This document shows positions 1 to 10,366 of a stretch of 64,000 bases of DNA, piece by piece. Source of the stretch: an uncultured Dehalococcoidia bacterium (GTDB taxonomy: Bacteria > Chloroflexota > Dehalococcoidia > Lucifugimonadales > UBA3495); NCBI GenBank assembly GCA_951813535.1, contig OX638345.1, forward strand, positions 1,253,029 through 1,317,028, written 5' to 3'. The notes beneath the pieces were generated by a model, which saw only the letters and a list, made by a program, of their open reading frames with translations, had not been told where the DNA came from and made no database searches. The position numbers and the translations under genes are program-made. The number at the start of each line of letters is the position of its first letter. The first letter of the stretch is position 1.

Positions 1-82
1 GGCGCGACTTCCGCGATCGACCATTGTCGAACCGGGGCGTCCACCATGGGCGCCCCAACTCAAAACCGAAAGGAGGCTTGCC

Positions 83-1231
83 ATGGAGCCCTTTGAGATT
101 GCGATCAGCGACGAGGTGCTGGAGGATCTGCGCCGGCGCCTGCAACACACCCGGTGGCCCGACGAGATGCCAGGCACAGGGTGGGAGTACGGCTCCAACC
201 TTGATTACATCAAGGAGTTGGTGGAGTACTGGCGGACGGATTTCGACTGGCGGGCGCAGGAAAAGAAGCTCAACGCCTTCCACCACTACAAGTCGGAAGT
301 CGACGGGTTGAGCATCCATTTCATCAAGGAGAACGGCACGGGGCCGAACCCGATGCCGCTGGTGATCACCCACGGCTGGCCCAGCACCTTCTTCGAGATG
401 ACCAAGATCATCCCGCTGCTGGCGGACCCAGGCGGACACGGCGGAGATCCGGTGGACTCCTTCGACGTGGTTGCGCCGTCGCTGCCGGGGTTCGGGTTCT
501 CGCAGGCGTCACAGGAGCCGGGAATGCAGGTGCAGAAGGTGGCGGACCTGTGGGCCAAGCTGATGACGGAGAACCTGGGGTATCCGAAGTTTGCCGCCCA
601 GGGCGGGGACATCGGCGCGGGCGTCACGTCGCGGTTGGGGTATGCCCACTCCGACAAGATGATCGGGGTGCATCTGACGTCCATCACGCGGCCGACACCC
701 TACCTCGGGCCGGGATCGCAGCCGCTGACCGAGGCCGAGCAGGCGCACTCGGACCAGCGCGAGCGATGGCAGCAGAGCGAAGGCGGTTACAGCCACATCC
801 AGGGCACCAAGCCGCAGACCCTGTCCTACGGGCTCAACGACTCCCCGGTCGGCCTGGCCGCGTGGATCGTGGAGAAGTACCGGACGTGGAGCGACTGCAA
901 CGGAGACGTGGAGAGCACCTACACCAAGGACGAACTGCTGACCACGGTGACCATCTACTGGGTGACCAACACCATCGGGTCGTCGGTGCGGATGTACAAG
1001 GAGAACCAGAGTGCGGTGTGGGAGATGGCGGAAGGGGAGAAGGTGCCCACGCCGGCCGGGCTGGCGATGTTCCCCCAGGAGATCGCCAAGCCGCCGCGGG
1101 AGTGGGCGGAGCGGTCATGGGACGTGCGCCGCTGGGTGCAGATGCCCCGGGGCGGCCACTTCGCCGCGCTGGAGGAGCCGGAACTGCTGGCCCACGAGGT
1201 GCGGGAGTTCTTCCGGCCGTTCCGAGGTTAG
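83..1231 (+). CDS. Epoxide hydrolase, EHN-domain type (alpha/beta hydrolase)
   Basis: Predicted soluble epoxide hydrolase of 382 residues, the usual size for microsomal-type bacterial enzymes. The N-terminal hundred residues match the EHN domain that precedes the alpha/beta hydrolase core. The core carries the oxyanion-hole motif HGWPSTFFEM, the nucleophile elbow GGDIGAG with Asp176 as nucleophile, and a late catalytic His in PRGGHFAALEEP (His359). An Asp nucleophile rather than Ser fits hydrolysis of epoxides through an ester intermediate. The ATG at 83 has a clear AGGAGG six bases upstream. The next gene is convergent and is also an Asp-nucleophile hydrolase, so both may serve breakdown of epoxide or halogenated organics; the substrate is unknown. 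Confidence 0.9.
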   Translation: MEPFEIAISDEVLEDLRRRLQHTRWPDEMPGTGWEYGSNLDYIKELVEYWRTDFDWRAQEKKLNAFHHYKSEVDGLSIHFIKENGTGPNPMPLVITHGWPSTFFEMTKIIPLLADPGGHGGDPVDSFDVVAPSLPGFGFSQASQEPGMQVQKVADLWAKLMTENLGYPKFAAQGGDIGAGVTSRLGYAHSDKMIGVHLTSITRPTPYLGPGSQPLTEAEQAHSDQRERWQQSEGGYSHIQGTKPQTLSYGLNDSPVGLAAWIVEKYRTWSDCNGDVESTYTKDELLTTVTIYWVTNTIGSSVRMYKENQSAVWEMAEGEKVPTPAGLAMFPQEIAKPPREWAERSWDVRRWVQMPRGGHFAALEEPELLAHEVREFFRPFRG

Positions 1232-1261
1232 CCCGGGAGCGACATCTCAGGTGAAAAAGCG

Positions 1262-1290
1262 GGGGCGGATGAATGTCCGCCCCTGTGTTT
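1262..1290. terminator. Bidirectional terminator between convergent hydrolase genes
   Basis: An 8-bp perfect stem (GGGGCGGA at 1262-1269, TCCGCCCC at 1276-1283) with loop TGAATG is followed by TGTGTTTTT on the plus strand. On the minus strand it is followed by a GCTTTTTC tract. It lies between two convergent stops, so it can end both transcripts. The stem sequence belongs to the GGGGCG palindrome family seen elsewhere in the window. Confidence 0.7.
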
Positions 1291-1299
1291 TTCTGCCGT

Positions 1300-2175
1300 T
1301 CAGCGGGTCAGGAACTTGATGATTTTCGGGTTGACCTCTTCGGGCCGTTCCTGGTGCATGAAGTGGCCGGTGCCGGGGATGATGACTTTTTCCAGGCCGC
1401 CGGAGAAGTAAGAGTACATGCCCGAACTGAGGAAGGACTCCAGGCGCTTGGGGCGGTCGCGGGTGCCGTGGAGCGCCAGCGTCGGCACGCGAATGGGGCC
1501 GGCCGCGATGACAGCCTGGTCGGCGCGCACCTGGTCGTCCACCTGGGAGGCGTCGTAGCGGGCGCGATAGTAGCCGAGGGCGGCCTGGACGACGCCGGGC
1601 TTGCGGAAGGTCGACCGTATGCTCTCCAGGGACTCGGCGGGAATGTCCCACTCCGGCGAGGCCCAGCGCCACCACTCCTCCACGAAGGCGTAGTCGTTAT
1701 GGGCAACGACTTCCTCGGCGTGGGGCATCTGGAAGAAGAACCCATGCCAGGTGCCCTGCAGGTATTGGAATTCCATGGATAGCTCGCGGTCGACGCGACC
1801 GGAGGCGATGGTCACCAGCTTGATGACCCTTTCCGGCGCGAGGGCGGTGGCTCCGACCACGGCGCCGGCGCCCCAGTCGTTGCCGATCAGGTAGGCGCGG
1901 TCGGCTCCCAGCGCGCCGATGAGTTCCACCGCGTCGCGGGCCATGAGAGCGGAATGGTAACGCCCGTCGCCCGGAGCTTCGGTGGGCGCGTAGCCGCGCA
2001 TGAAGGGGGCCACGGCACGGAACCCGGCGGCCGCCAGATCGGGCAGGAGGTGGCGGAATGACCAGGCGTGGTCGGGGAATCCGTGGAGGCAGATGGCCAG
2101 AGGGCCATCGCCCATCTCGAGGTAGTGGAAGTTGATGCCGTTGGCGCTAACTCTGCCGGTATTGAAGTCAGCCAT
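1300..2175 (-). CDS. Alpha/beta hydrolase, epoxide hydrolase/haloalkane dehalogenase type
   Basis: A 291-residue alpha/beta hydrolase without an EHN domain. HGFPDHAW forms the oxyanion region. The nucleophile elbow is GNDWGA with Asp100, and His271 in GTGHFMHQERP is the probable general base. Asp as nucleophile followed by Trp is typical of epoxide hydrolases, haloalkane dehalogenases and fluoroacetate dehalogenases; sequence alone does not separate these. A hypothetical gene ends 13 bp upstream on the same strand, so the two may be co-transcribed. Confidence 0.85.
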   Translation of the reverse strand: MADFNTGRVSANGINFHYLEMGDGPLAICLHGFPDHAWSFRHLLPDLAAAGFRAVAPFMRGYAPTEAPGDGRYHSALMARDAVELIGALGADRAYLIGNDWGAGAVVGATALAPERVIKLVTIASGRVDRELSMEFQYLQGTWHGFFFQMPHAEEVVAHNDYAFVEEWWRWASPEWDIPAESLESIRSTFRKPGVVQAALGYYRARYDASQVDDQVRADQAVIAAGPIRVPTLALHGTRDRPKRLESFLSSGMYSYFSGGLEKVIIPGTGHFMHQERPEEVNPKIIKFLTR

Positions 2176-2188
2176 GATGTTCTCCGGG

Positions 2189-2662
2189 TTATTGGGTCCT
2201 GAACATGGAGGGTATCACCACTCTTACACCCCGTTCCTGTGCTCGGCGGCGCTGCTGAGGTTCTGCGGCACCACCGATCACTGCGGCCACGACTTCACCC
2301 TCTGTAACTGCGGATAATACCCGCCCCCGCTGGTAGGCGCGGTCGACGTCGCGGTTGCTGATGGTAAGAGACACCTCAAGCACAGCGTGAACTGGCCGCC
2401 GGTCTCTGGATCTCTGGGCGCGAATAATGACGTCGGAGACCCACAGGTCATCCACTTCTTCCTCGCTGACCGCGCCGCGAGCTTCTGCTCGCTCGACTGC
2501 CTCGAGCAACTCCGGGCGAATCCCCTCGTGGCGGCTGTTCAATCGGATCGCCCGGACCAGCCCTAATTCTTCAGCAATGATGCTAAAGAGCCTGTACCGG
2601 ATTCTGTCTGTCTCAGCCGAGGCCACCAGCGATGATGAGATGGAACTTGAGGAGGATGTCAT
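2189..2662 (-). CDS. Hypothetical protein with Ser-rich start
   Basis: About 157 residues from ATG 2662; an in-frame TTG at 2671 is an alternative and neither has a strong ribosome site. After a Ser-rich start the protein is largely charged and helical. It ends in a compact segment with alternating hydrophobics (VLSAVTEGEVVAAVIGG) and a final GVRVVIPS strand. The middle, with VDDLWVSDVIIRAQR, suggests a regulatory or nuclease-like accessory fold, but I do not recognise the family. It sits directly upstream of the alpha/beta hydrolase gene on the same strand. Confidence 0.6.
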   Translation of the reverse strand: MTSSSSSISSSLVASAETDRIRYRLFSIIAEELGLVRAIRLNSRHEGIRPELLEAVERAEARGAVSEEEVDDLWVSDVIIRAQRSRDRRPVHAVLEVSLTISNRDVDRAYQRGRVLSAVTEGEVVAAVIGGAAEPQQRRRAQERGVRVVIPSMFRTQ

Positions 2663-2848
2663 ATCGATCAACTCTGGAAGTTCAACCTAAGGTGCCGCAT
2701 GGACAGGCGTTTGCCGGCACTGCAATTTCGGGCCAAGCCCGCTTGAGTTGGCGGTACTTCTCCCGTTCTCACTTATTATAAGCGCGCGGATTCCTATCGC
2801 AACTTGACGCCGACACTTTGACGCTCGGACTTGTGGTGCGCTCTGACG

Positions 2849-3949
2849 TCAGAATTCATGGATGCGGGGAAGAACCTCGCGGCCGAAGAGTTCGATTTCG
2901 GCCATCACGTCCTTGTGGTTGAGACCGGGTTGCTGGAAAGCCAGGTCGACGACACCGACCCCGCACTGTGCGTGGTACGCGCGGAGCTGTTCCGCAACGG
3001 TGTCGGGGCTGCCGACGAAGTTGAGCTGGGTTCGTGGGGCGCCGCCGGAAGGCGGGTTGGGTGCCGAGACGTCGGTAATCGTGGGCGGTCGTCCGGAGCG
3101 GGCGGCCTGCACGGCCTGGGCGAGGGAGCGGCCGATGTTCATGCCGCGCCCACCGCCGGCGGCGTGCACGCGGTCGCGCAGGGCGTGAGCCTTCTCGTCA
3201 GTCTCGGCCAGGCATATCCCGCCGCGATAGACAATGTCATCAGCGCTGGGTTGCCAGCCGGCCTCGCTAGACCATTTCCGGTAATCTTCTACGATGCCGG
3301 CCATGTCGTCGGGGTGTTCGTAGGAAATGCCCAGGCCGAGGCGGCGGGACGCGGCGAACTGGACGGTGTCGGCGCTGCGGGTTGCCACGATCAGCGGCGG
3401 CAGGGGTCGCTGCACCGGCCACGGCCAGACCGACACGGTGCGGTACTGGTAGTAGCGGCCCTCCCAGGAAAAAGGCTCGGGCTCAGTGAGGGCCTTGAGA
3501 ACGAGGTCCATGGCTTCGATCAACCGACCGCGGCCCTCGGATGGGTTGAGATCGTACACCTGGTCCTCGCTGGGGGTGCCGCGCATGAACGCTGCAACCA
3601 GCCGACCGCGGGTGAGATTGTCCAGCATGCCGATTTCCTCGGCGACGCGGACCGGGTTGTTGATGGGAAGCAACTGGCCCAGCAGCGCGATCTTTGCCGT
3701 CCGGCAACGCTCGGCAACGGCGGCTGCCATCACCGCGGGGTTGGGCGTGGTGCGATTGCCCGAGTAGTGGTGCTCGGACAGGCTGATCCAGTCGAAACCC
3801 AGTTCCTCCGCGAGTTCGCACTCGTCCATGCCTTCCTGGTAGGAACGGAGCGAGACCTCAGGGTCGTGAAACGCTGGCGGCACCGGCCATCCGGTAGGAA
3901 ACCGGTCCCGTTCAGCGTAGCCCATGCAGCCGAAATACGAAGCTTTCAC
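2849..3949 (-). CDS. LLM-class flavin-dependent oxidoreductase (luciferase-like monooxygenase)
   Basis: A 366-residue bacterial-luciferase-like protein with a TIM-barrel pattern. It begins with MKASYFGCMGYAER, then ELGFDWISLSEHHYSG (the His-rich strand typical of the family), NPVRVAEEIGMLD, and GRLVAAFMRGTP. Family members use reduced FMN and O2 to oxidise organic substrates such as sulfonates, alkanes or heterocycles. This gene is alone on its strand with about 400 bp of non-coding DNA on its upstream side. Such enzymes are strongly expanded in SAR202 Chloroflexota, which fits the window. The substrate cannot be inferred. Confidence 0.9.
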   Translation of the reverse strand: MKASYFGCMGYAERDRFPTGWPVPPAFHDPEVSLRSYQEGMDECELAEELGFDWISLSEHHYSGNRTTPNPAVMAAAVAERCRTAKIALLGQLLPINNPVRVAEEIGMLDNLTRGRLVAAFMRGTPSEDQVYDLNPSEGRGRLIEAMDLVLKALTEPEPFSWEGRYYQYRTVSVWPWPVQRPLPPLIVATRSADTVQFAASRRLGLGISYEHPDDMAGIVEDYRKWSSEAGWQPSADDIVYRGGICLAETDEKAHALRDRVHAAGGGRGMNIGRSLAQAVQAARSGRPPTITDVSAPNPPSGGAPRTQLNFVGSPDTVAEQLRAYHAQCGVGVVDLAFQQPGLNHKDVMAEIELFGREVLPRIHEF

Positions 3950-4056
3950 GTCACTCCCGCAGCGGAGGAAGGGTGTCCGGATAGGGCGATGTTAGGGGGC
4001 GGCATCGGGCTTGTCAACGCGGAGCGCCGTGCGGACCCGGTTTGCGTCAGGAAGTT

Positions 4057-4165
4057 GTCAGAATCCGGATTATCCGGATTCACGGATTGGCCGGATTGAA
4101 ACCGCCCGAAGTGAGCGCGCTGTCGATCCGGGGAATTCTGCCATCATATAAATCCAAATTCTGTC
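4057..4165. repeat. AATCCGG-type inverted-repeat element in the 3950-4354 gap
   Basis: The 405-bp gap between the flavin monooxygenase and the ThDP enzyme holds direct copies of a GGATT/CCGGATT motif from 4057 to 4097. A degenerate right arm, AATCCAAATTCTGTC, lies at 4151-4165. The left arm GTCAGAATC matches the better preserved element at 55780-55858. No protein-coding signal is seen in the gap. Confidence 0.5.
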
Positions 4166-4354
4166 GATCTCCGAAAGCGGGTACGGGCGGGGCTGGCCGT
4201 TTGCTTGACCGTGTGCCGGGCAAGGCTGTACTGTCGCATCGAACGGGTGAACGTGGCAGCAGAGCCGCAGGACTCTGGAGTGTCGCGGCGCCGGGATTCC
4301 CGTGTTCAACTGATTTCCTGCCCAGCCGGGCATTACATAACCAGGAGAGGCATC

Positions 4355-6079
4355 ATGCAGACCAGAGAGATGACCGCCAGCGCGTCGCGCCTGATGGTCG
4401 AACAGATGGTGGCGTCGGGCGTCAAGTACGTTTTCAACAACTCGGGATCGCGCGAGGCGCTGTTCTTCAACGAGCTGCACGCGCGGTCGGACATCCACGG
4501 GATACTCGGCCTGCATGAGGGCGCCGTGACGGCGATGGCCGGCGGTTACACCCAGGCGAACCTGGCTCCCGGAGTCATGGTGGTGCACCTGGGCGCGGGC
4601 CTGGCGCAGGCGATGGGCCAACTGATCAACATTTGGACCGGAAGCCTGCCGGTGGTGGTGATCACCTTCGCCGGGGACACGGGAAGCTTCGCCGGCAAGA
4701 TCACCCTGGACGTGAGCCACAACGCCGGCCCGACGGCGATTGCCGCGCCGATGATGAAGGCGAACTGGACGGTGATAGAGCCGGAGGGACTGCCGGCGGC
4801 CCTGGAGAGGGCGCTGAGGGTGGCGATGACGCCGCCGGTGGGTCCGGTGCACCTCGCGGTGTACGACCGGCTGCTGGGGCCGGCCGAACACACGGCGAAT
4901 ATCATCGATGGCCAGCTTCCCGAGATCCACGCCGGCTACCCGTCGGACGCCGACCTTGAGGCGGTGGCGCGGGCCCTGCGGGAGGCCAAGCGTCCGCTGA
5001 TGTACGTGGGCGACGGCGTTTGGAAGAGCGGCGCCATCGCCGAGGTCACCGCGCTGGCGGAGCGTTTCGGGGTACCGGTGGTAGGAGACCCGCGGGCGGT
5101 TTCGATCAAGCACCCGCTGCACGCCGGCGGCCGGCGACTGGAGCAGGCCCCCGACATCGATCCGGACCTGATCCTGTGTATCGGCGTGACGCACAACGGC
5201 GCCGGCAACGCCAGCGACTACACCGCGTTCTACAACGCCGAGCGGACCATCGCCATCGGCGCGGACGCCGAGAACCTGGAGAACATTCCCGGACTGGACC
5301 TGGCGGTGCTGGCCGACGAGAGGCGGGCGGCGCAGGGGTTGCTCGACGCCACTGATGGCACGGCAGACGATCTGTCCGACCGCCGCAGCCGAGCCCGTGA
5401 AGAGGTGGCTGCGCTGCGGGCCCAGCGTCGGGACGCCGCCTGGCGGGTGCCCGCCGAAGAGGGCAAGGTCCGCGCGGTGGCGGTGGGCGATGCCCTGGAC
5501 CGCGCGCTGGAGAGCCGTGGCGGCGGACTGGTGACGATTGAGCAGTTTGCCGTCGCGCAGGACATCCTGGCCAACAACGGCGACGCGGGCCGCAACCAGT
5601 ACATCCGGCCGGCCGGCGGGTCGGAAGGATACGGCGTGGGCATGGCGATCGGCGCGAAGCTGGGAGCGCCTGACACGCCGGTGGTCGGCCTGGTCGGCGA
5701 CGGGTCGCTGTACTACTCGGACCACGCGCTGTGGACGGCGGCGAGCCATGACGTGCCCGTGCTTTACGTCATCTCCAACAACGGCGCCTACGGTATCGTT
5801 GCCAGCTCGTTTGCCAATGCCAACGCCGACATGCGGGAGACCGGAGAATACCGAGGCGTGGTGCTGGACAACATCGATCCAGTGAAGCTGGCCGAGGGAT
5901 TTGGCGTCGAAGCGATGGACGCGACGGATGAGGCCAGCATCGGCGACGCAATCGAGCACGGGTTGGGTGTCGTTGAGCGTGAAAAGCGGCCGTTCCTGTT
6001 GAACGTGCACATGCCGCTTGGACTGCCGGAAGGTGGGCGGCCAGGGGAGATTTACAGTCTCAGCGCAGAGCTTGGATAA
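4355..6079 (+). CDS. Thiamine-diphosphate-dependent enzyme (acetolactate synthase/benzoylformate decarboxylase-like)
   Basis: A 574-residue ThDP enzyme with the usual three-domain order: PYR domain, central domain, PP domain. Glu55 in LHEGAVTAMAGGY is the conserved Glu that activates the cofactor. GDGS at 448-451 followed by a downstream NN is the Mg-ThDP binding motif. The start at 4355 is chosen because AGGAGAGG lies four bases upstream; 50 further in-frame codons upstream have no family likeness. Whether it is a decarboxylase, a carboligase or an acetolactate-synthase paralogue cannot be settled. No ilvN-type small subunit is adjacent, which argues against a housekeeping acetolactate synthase. 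Confidence 0.85.
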   Translation: MQTREMTASASRLMVEQMVASGVKYVFNNSGSREALFFNELHARSDIHGILGLHEGAVTAMAGGYTQANLAPGVMVVHLGAGLAQAMGQLINIWTGSLPVVVITFAGDTGSFAGKITLDVSHNAGPTAIAAPMMKANWTVIEPEGLPAALERALRVAMTPPVGPVHLAVYDRLLGPAEHTANIIDGQLPEIHAGYPSDADLEAVARALREAKRPLMYVGDGVWKSGAIAEVTALAERFGVPVVGDPRAVSIKHPLHAGGRRLEQAPDIDPDLILCIGVTHNGAGNASDYTAFYNAERTIAIGADAENLENIPGLDLAVLADERRAAQGLLDATDGTADDLSDRRSRAREEVAALRAQRRDAAWRVPAEEGKVRAVAVGDALDRALESRGGGLVTIEQFAVAQDILANNGDAGRNQYIRPAGGSEGYGVGMAIGAKLGAPDTPVVGLVGDGSLYYSDHALWTAASHDVPVLYVISNNGAYGIVASSFANANADMRETGEYRGVVLDNIDPVKLAEGFGVEAMDATDEASIGDAIEHGLGVVEREKRPFLLNVHMPLGLPEGGRPGEIYSLSAELG

Positions 6080-6087
6080 TCCGGAGG

Positions 6088-6120
6088 GATGGGCGGGAAT
6101 TTTCCCGCCCATCGACTTTA
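6088..6120 (+). terminator. Intrinsic terminator after the ThDP enzyme gene
   Basis: A near-perfect 12-bp inverted repeat (GATGGGCGGGAA / TTCCCGCCCATC, two-base centre) starts nine bases after the stop codon and is followed by GACTTTACG. The U-tract is short, so termination may be partial. Confidence 0.65.
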
Positions 6121-6206
6121 CGGGTAGCGCGGTCGTGAGGGCCGAGTGCGCTAAAATAGGCGCAACTTCAGGCTGAATATTGGGATGGCCAGAGCAGGTT
6201 GGGTTT

Positions 6207-6968
6207 ATGCCACACAATTTCTGGATGATCAATTGCAACGAGGCGAACTATAACATCACGCGACGAATGGGGTTCACCGGACAGGGTCTAAAGGCGGAAT
6301 ACCGGCGCAAGGTGCAGCGAGTCGAACCGGGCGACCGGGTTATCTACTACGTAACGGGGTCTCGCGTTTTCACGGCAACGGCCACCGTCACCCAGGGGTA
6401 CGAAGAGGTGGAATCCAGCCCGTGGCTCAAGGAGGGCAAGGCCGCGTGGCCTTACCGCATCAGTATCAAACCGGATGTAATACTGGAAGGCGACCAATAC
6501 ATCGACGCGGGGCTGATCGCCTACCGACTGGAATACGTGCGAAAGTGGGCTCCCGAAGACTGGTACATGGCGTTCCAGGGTAACCTGCACCTGTTGTCAA
6601 AGAGCGATTTTTTCCTGCTGGAAGGCGAGATGCTGAAACTGCGCGACGGTCGGGAAAAGGCGTTGCAACAGATCGACGCTGCGTTGGCGGCGGAAGAGGA
6701 GAGGGCAGGCGCACAGCGGGAGCGTCGCCGGCGGAGCGCGAACCGAAGCAACGCTCGACCGCAACCGCCCCGGAGCGGGATAGAGGCAGTTGTGCCGCCC
6801 GCAACGGTGACCAATCCTCAACCGACCGATGATGCAGAGACGGCGGCGGATCCGGAAACCCCTGCCGACAAGAGCGGCGGCAATAGTAGCGCACGCAGGA
6901 ATCCGCGGAGCCGTGGAAACAACCGGAGATCGGCTCCCAGGCAGTCCCCGCGTTTCGATAGCGACTAG
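6207..6968 (+). CDS. EVE-domain protein with long disordered basic tail
   Basis: The first 150 or so residues form an EVE domain (NFWMINCNEANYNITRRMGFTG, then EPGDRVIYYVTG, AWPYRISI, and a WAPEDW segment). EVE domains belong to the PUA-like fold and are thought to read modified nucleic-acid bases. The remaining hundred residues are Arg-, Asn- and Pro-rich with low complexity, probably disordered and RNA- or DNA-binding. I chose ATG 6207, just before the domain, over an in-frame TTG at 6180. Its 3' end overlaps the convergent queG by four bases, so neither gene has room for a separate terminator. Confidence 0.8.
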   Translation: MPHNFWMINCNEANYNITRRMGFTGQGLKAEYRRKVQRVEPGDRVIYYVTGSRVFTATATVTQGYEEVESSPWLKEGKAAWPYRISIKPDVILEGDQYIDAGLIAYRLEYVRKWAPEDWYMAFQGNLHLLSKSDFFLLEGEMLKLRDGREKALQQIDAALAAEEERAGAQRERRRRSANRSNARPQPPRSGIEAVVPPATVTNPQPTDDAETAADPETPADKSGGNSSARRNPRSRGNNRRSAPRQSPRFDSD

Positions 6969-8122
6969 GTATCGTCGCCGGCGGTTAGCGCCTGCCTGAT
7001 TTCTGAGAGTACTTCGGGATCCGATTCGTCGCGCAGTGCGTCCCTGAGGGAGGTGCGGGCGGTGCGGCCTCCAATGCGGCCCAGGGCCCAGGCGGCGTGA
7101 CGTCGGACCAGACGGGGGGCGGACTGCAGCGAGTGGGTCAAAGCCGGCACGGCGGAAGCATTGCCACAGTTGCCCAGCGCGACGCAGGCGTTGCGCTGCA
7201 TTCCCTCGCGCTTGGCCCGCATGATGGGCGAGCCGGCGAAGCGCTGCCGGAATTGGTCGTCGTTCATGGCGAGGAGTTCGATCAGGTCAACGGATGAGAG
7301 GTCGGTACGACCGAAGTTGGGGTCCCCGGTCGATTTCGCCTTGCGGTTGACCGGGCACACTTCCTGGCAGATGTCACACCCGAAAACCCAGTTGCCCATC
7401 GACGCGCGAAGTTCGATTGGTATTGCCCCCTTGTGCTCGATGGTCAGGTAGCTGATGCAGCGTCGATTGTCCACGACATAGGGGGCGACGATGGCGTCGG
7501 TGGGGCACGCCGGCATGCAGCGGGAGCATTGGCCGCAGGTTTTGGCGAGAGGGGCATCAGCCGCCAGCGGCAGATCGGTGATGATCTGCCCCAACAGGAG
7601 CCACGAGCCATAGACGGGATTGAGGATGTTGCCGTTCTTGCCGAACCAGCCGAGGCCGGCGCGAGCGGCGGCAGCGCGGTCGAGCATCGGTCCGTCGTCG
7701 ACATACCAGCGGGCGGCAAACCGGTCGCCCAGCCGCTCGGTGAGGTCCAGCACCATGCGACGCATGCGTCGTTTCATGACGCGATGGTAGTCCCGGCCCC
7801 GGGCGTACCGGGCGACGAGACCCCGATCATTGGGAGCGTCGGGATCCTCGGGTGGATAGTAGTTCCAGCCGAGGGAAATGATCGAGCGGGCGCCCGGCAG
7901 CAGGGCTTCGGGATCCGTGCCGCGCTGCACGCGCTGGGCGTTGAACCAGGGCAGGCCATCCATAAGTCCGGCGTCGATGCGGCGGAGGGCTTCCTCGCGG
8001 TCGGTAGCAAAGGAGTCTGCTGACGCTACGGCGACCAGGTCGAAACCCGCATCGTACGCTGCCTGGTCAACCCATTGGCGCAGCTGCGCGGGGTCCGCGG
8101 CGTTGATGGGAATGGTGCTCAC
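6965..8122 (-). CDS. queG: Epoxyqueuosine reductase QueG
   Basis: Catalyses the last step of tRNA queuosine synthesis, reducing epoxyqueuosine with cobalamin and two [4Fe-4S] clusters. The 385-residue protein has the catalytic-domain segment WYVDDGPMLDRAAA, the GKNGNILNPVYGSW stretch, two ferredoxin-type clusters (CGQCSRCMPACP and CDICQEVCP) and C-terminal HEAT-like repeats (ACVALGNCGNASAVPAL, HAAWALGRIGG). The start overlaps the stop of the upstream dCTP deaminase-family gene in an ATGA, so the pair is translationally coupled. queA lies about 4 kb away, so two steps of the same pathway are in this window. Confidence 0.95.
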   Translation of the reverse strand: MSTIPINAADPAQLRQWVDQAAYDAGFDLVAVASADSFATDREEALRRIDAGLMDGLPWFNAQRVQRGTDPEALLPGARSIISLGWNYYPPEDPDAPNDRGLVARYARGRDYHRVMKRRMRRMVLDLTERLGDRFAARWYVDDGPMLDRAAAARAGLGWFGKNGNILNPVYGSWLLLGQIITDLPLAADAPLAKTCGQCSRCMPACPTDAIVAPYVVDNRRCISYLTIEHKGAIPIELRASMGNWVFGCDICQEVCPVNRKAKSTGDPNFGRTDLSSVDLIELLAMNDDQFRQRFAGSPIMRAKREGMQRNACVALGNCGNASAVPALTHSLQSAPRLVRRHAAWALGRIGGRTARTSLRDALRDESDPEVLSEIRQALTAGDDT

Positions 8123-8664
8123 AGGTTCTCGCGCTGGTAGCGCCCGTCGTAGCCGCGGTCATCCGCCGCGCTCAGGGGGAAAAACACCAGCTGGGCGATA
8201 CGGGCATCCCGCTGCAAGCGGAAGCCGTCCGCGTTGTGGACGACGAGCAACGCCTGGGAGCGGCCGCTGTAGCCGGCGTCCCACACTGCGGTGTGCAAGG
8301 TGACGCCCATGCGCAACAGGCTGGAGCGCGGCCGGCCCAGAGCCATGAGCCAGCGGGGCAGGTTGACCACCTCGTTGAAGGTGACCAGGTATTGGCCGGG
8401 CGGCAGGGCCAGCCAGCCGTCGCGTCCGAAATCGAGTTCGGCGAATTCGGGCAGCACCCGGTCGGCATCGGAAACGCCGATGGCGCCAGCGCGATCCCCT
8501 GGAGAATACGACGCGACCGAGCGAACGGTGACGTCAATTCCGTTGGGCTGAAGCTGGTTGCTCAGGTCCGGACACTCTTCCAGCAAGGGAGGACGGCCCG
8601 CGATTAACGACGCGATGGCCTCTCGATTGAGCGCGCCGCGTAATGTTGTCTGGTCGCTGGTCAT
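8119..8664 (-). CDS. dCTP deaminase/dUTPase-family protein
   Basis: A 181-residue trimeric dCTP deaminase/dUTPase-family protein. LQPNGIDVTV, the GRPRSSLLRMGV loop and TAVWDAGYSGRSQ are the family motifs that line the nucleotide site. In true dCTP deaminases the last motif is followed by a catalytic Glu in a TLE sequence; here that place reads SQALLVV. I therefore lean to an archaeal-type dUTP diphosphatase rather than a deaminase. ATG 8664 is preferred to an upstream GTG at 8706, which would place the 8681-8718 inverted repeat inside the coding region. Confidence 0.75.
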   Translation of the reverse strand: MTSDQTTLRGALNREAIASLIAGRPPLLEECPDLSNQLQPNGIDVTVRSVASYSPGDRAGAIGVSDADRVLPEFAELDFGRDGWLALPPGQYLVTFNEVVNLPRWLMALGRPRSSLLRMGVTLHTAVWDAGYSGRSQALLVVHNADGFRLQRDARIAQLVFFPLSAADDRGYDGRYQRENL

Positions 8665-8680
8665 GGCGCTGAAAGCAATC

Positions 8681-8718
8681 CACCCGCCGGTGGCGCTGAG
8701 AAGCACGCCCGGCGGGTG
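8681..8718. other. Intergenic inverted repeat between groEL and the dCTP deaminase-family gene
   Basis: A perfect 10-bp inverted repeat (CACCCGCCGG / CCGGCGGGTG) with an 18-base loop follows the groEL stop. No clear T-run follows on the minus strand. It could be a weak terminator or an mRNA-stabilising hairpin separating the abundant groEL message from the downstream genes. Confidence 0.4.
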
Positions 8719-8740
8719 GGTTTGCGTGGCAGAGGGGAGG

Positions 8741-10366
<1,626 letters not shown>

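Noticed and set aside
4070-6238. Long minus-strand open frame of 722 codons opposite the ThDP enzyme
   Set aside because: It is Arg/His-rich with no domain likeness and mirrors the high-GC coding strand; a shadow frame.
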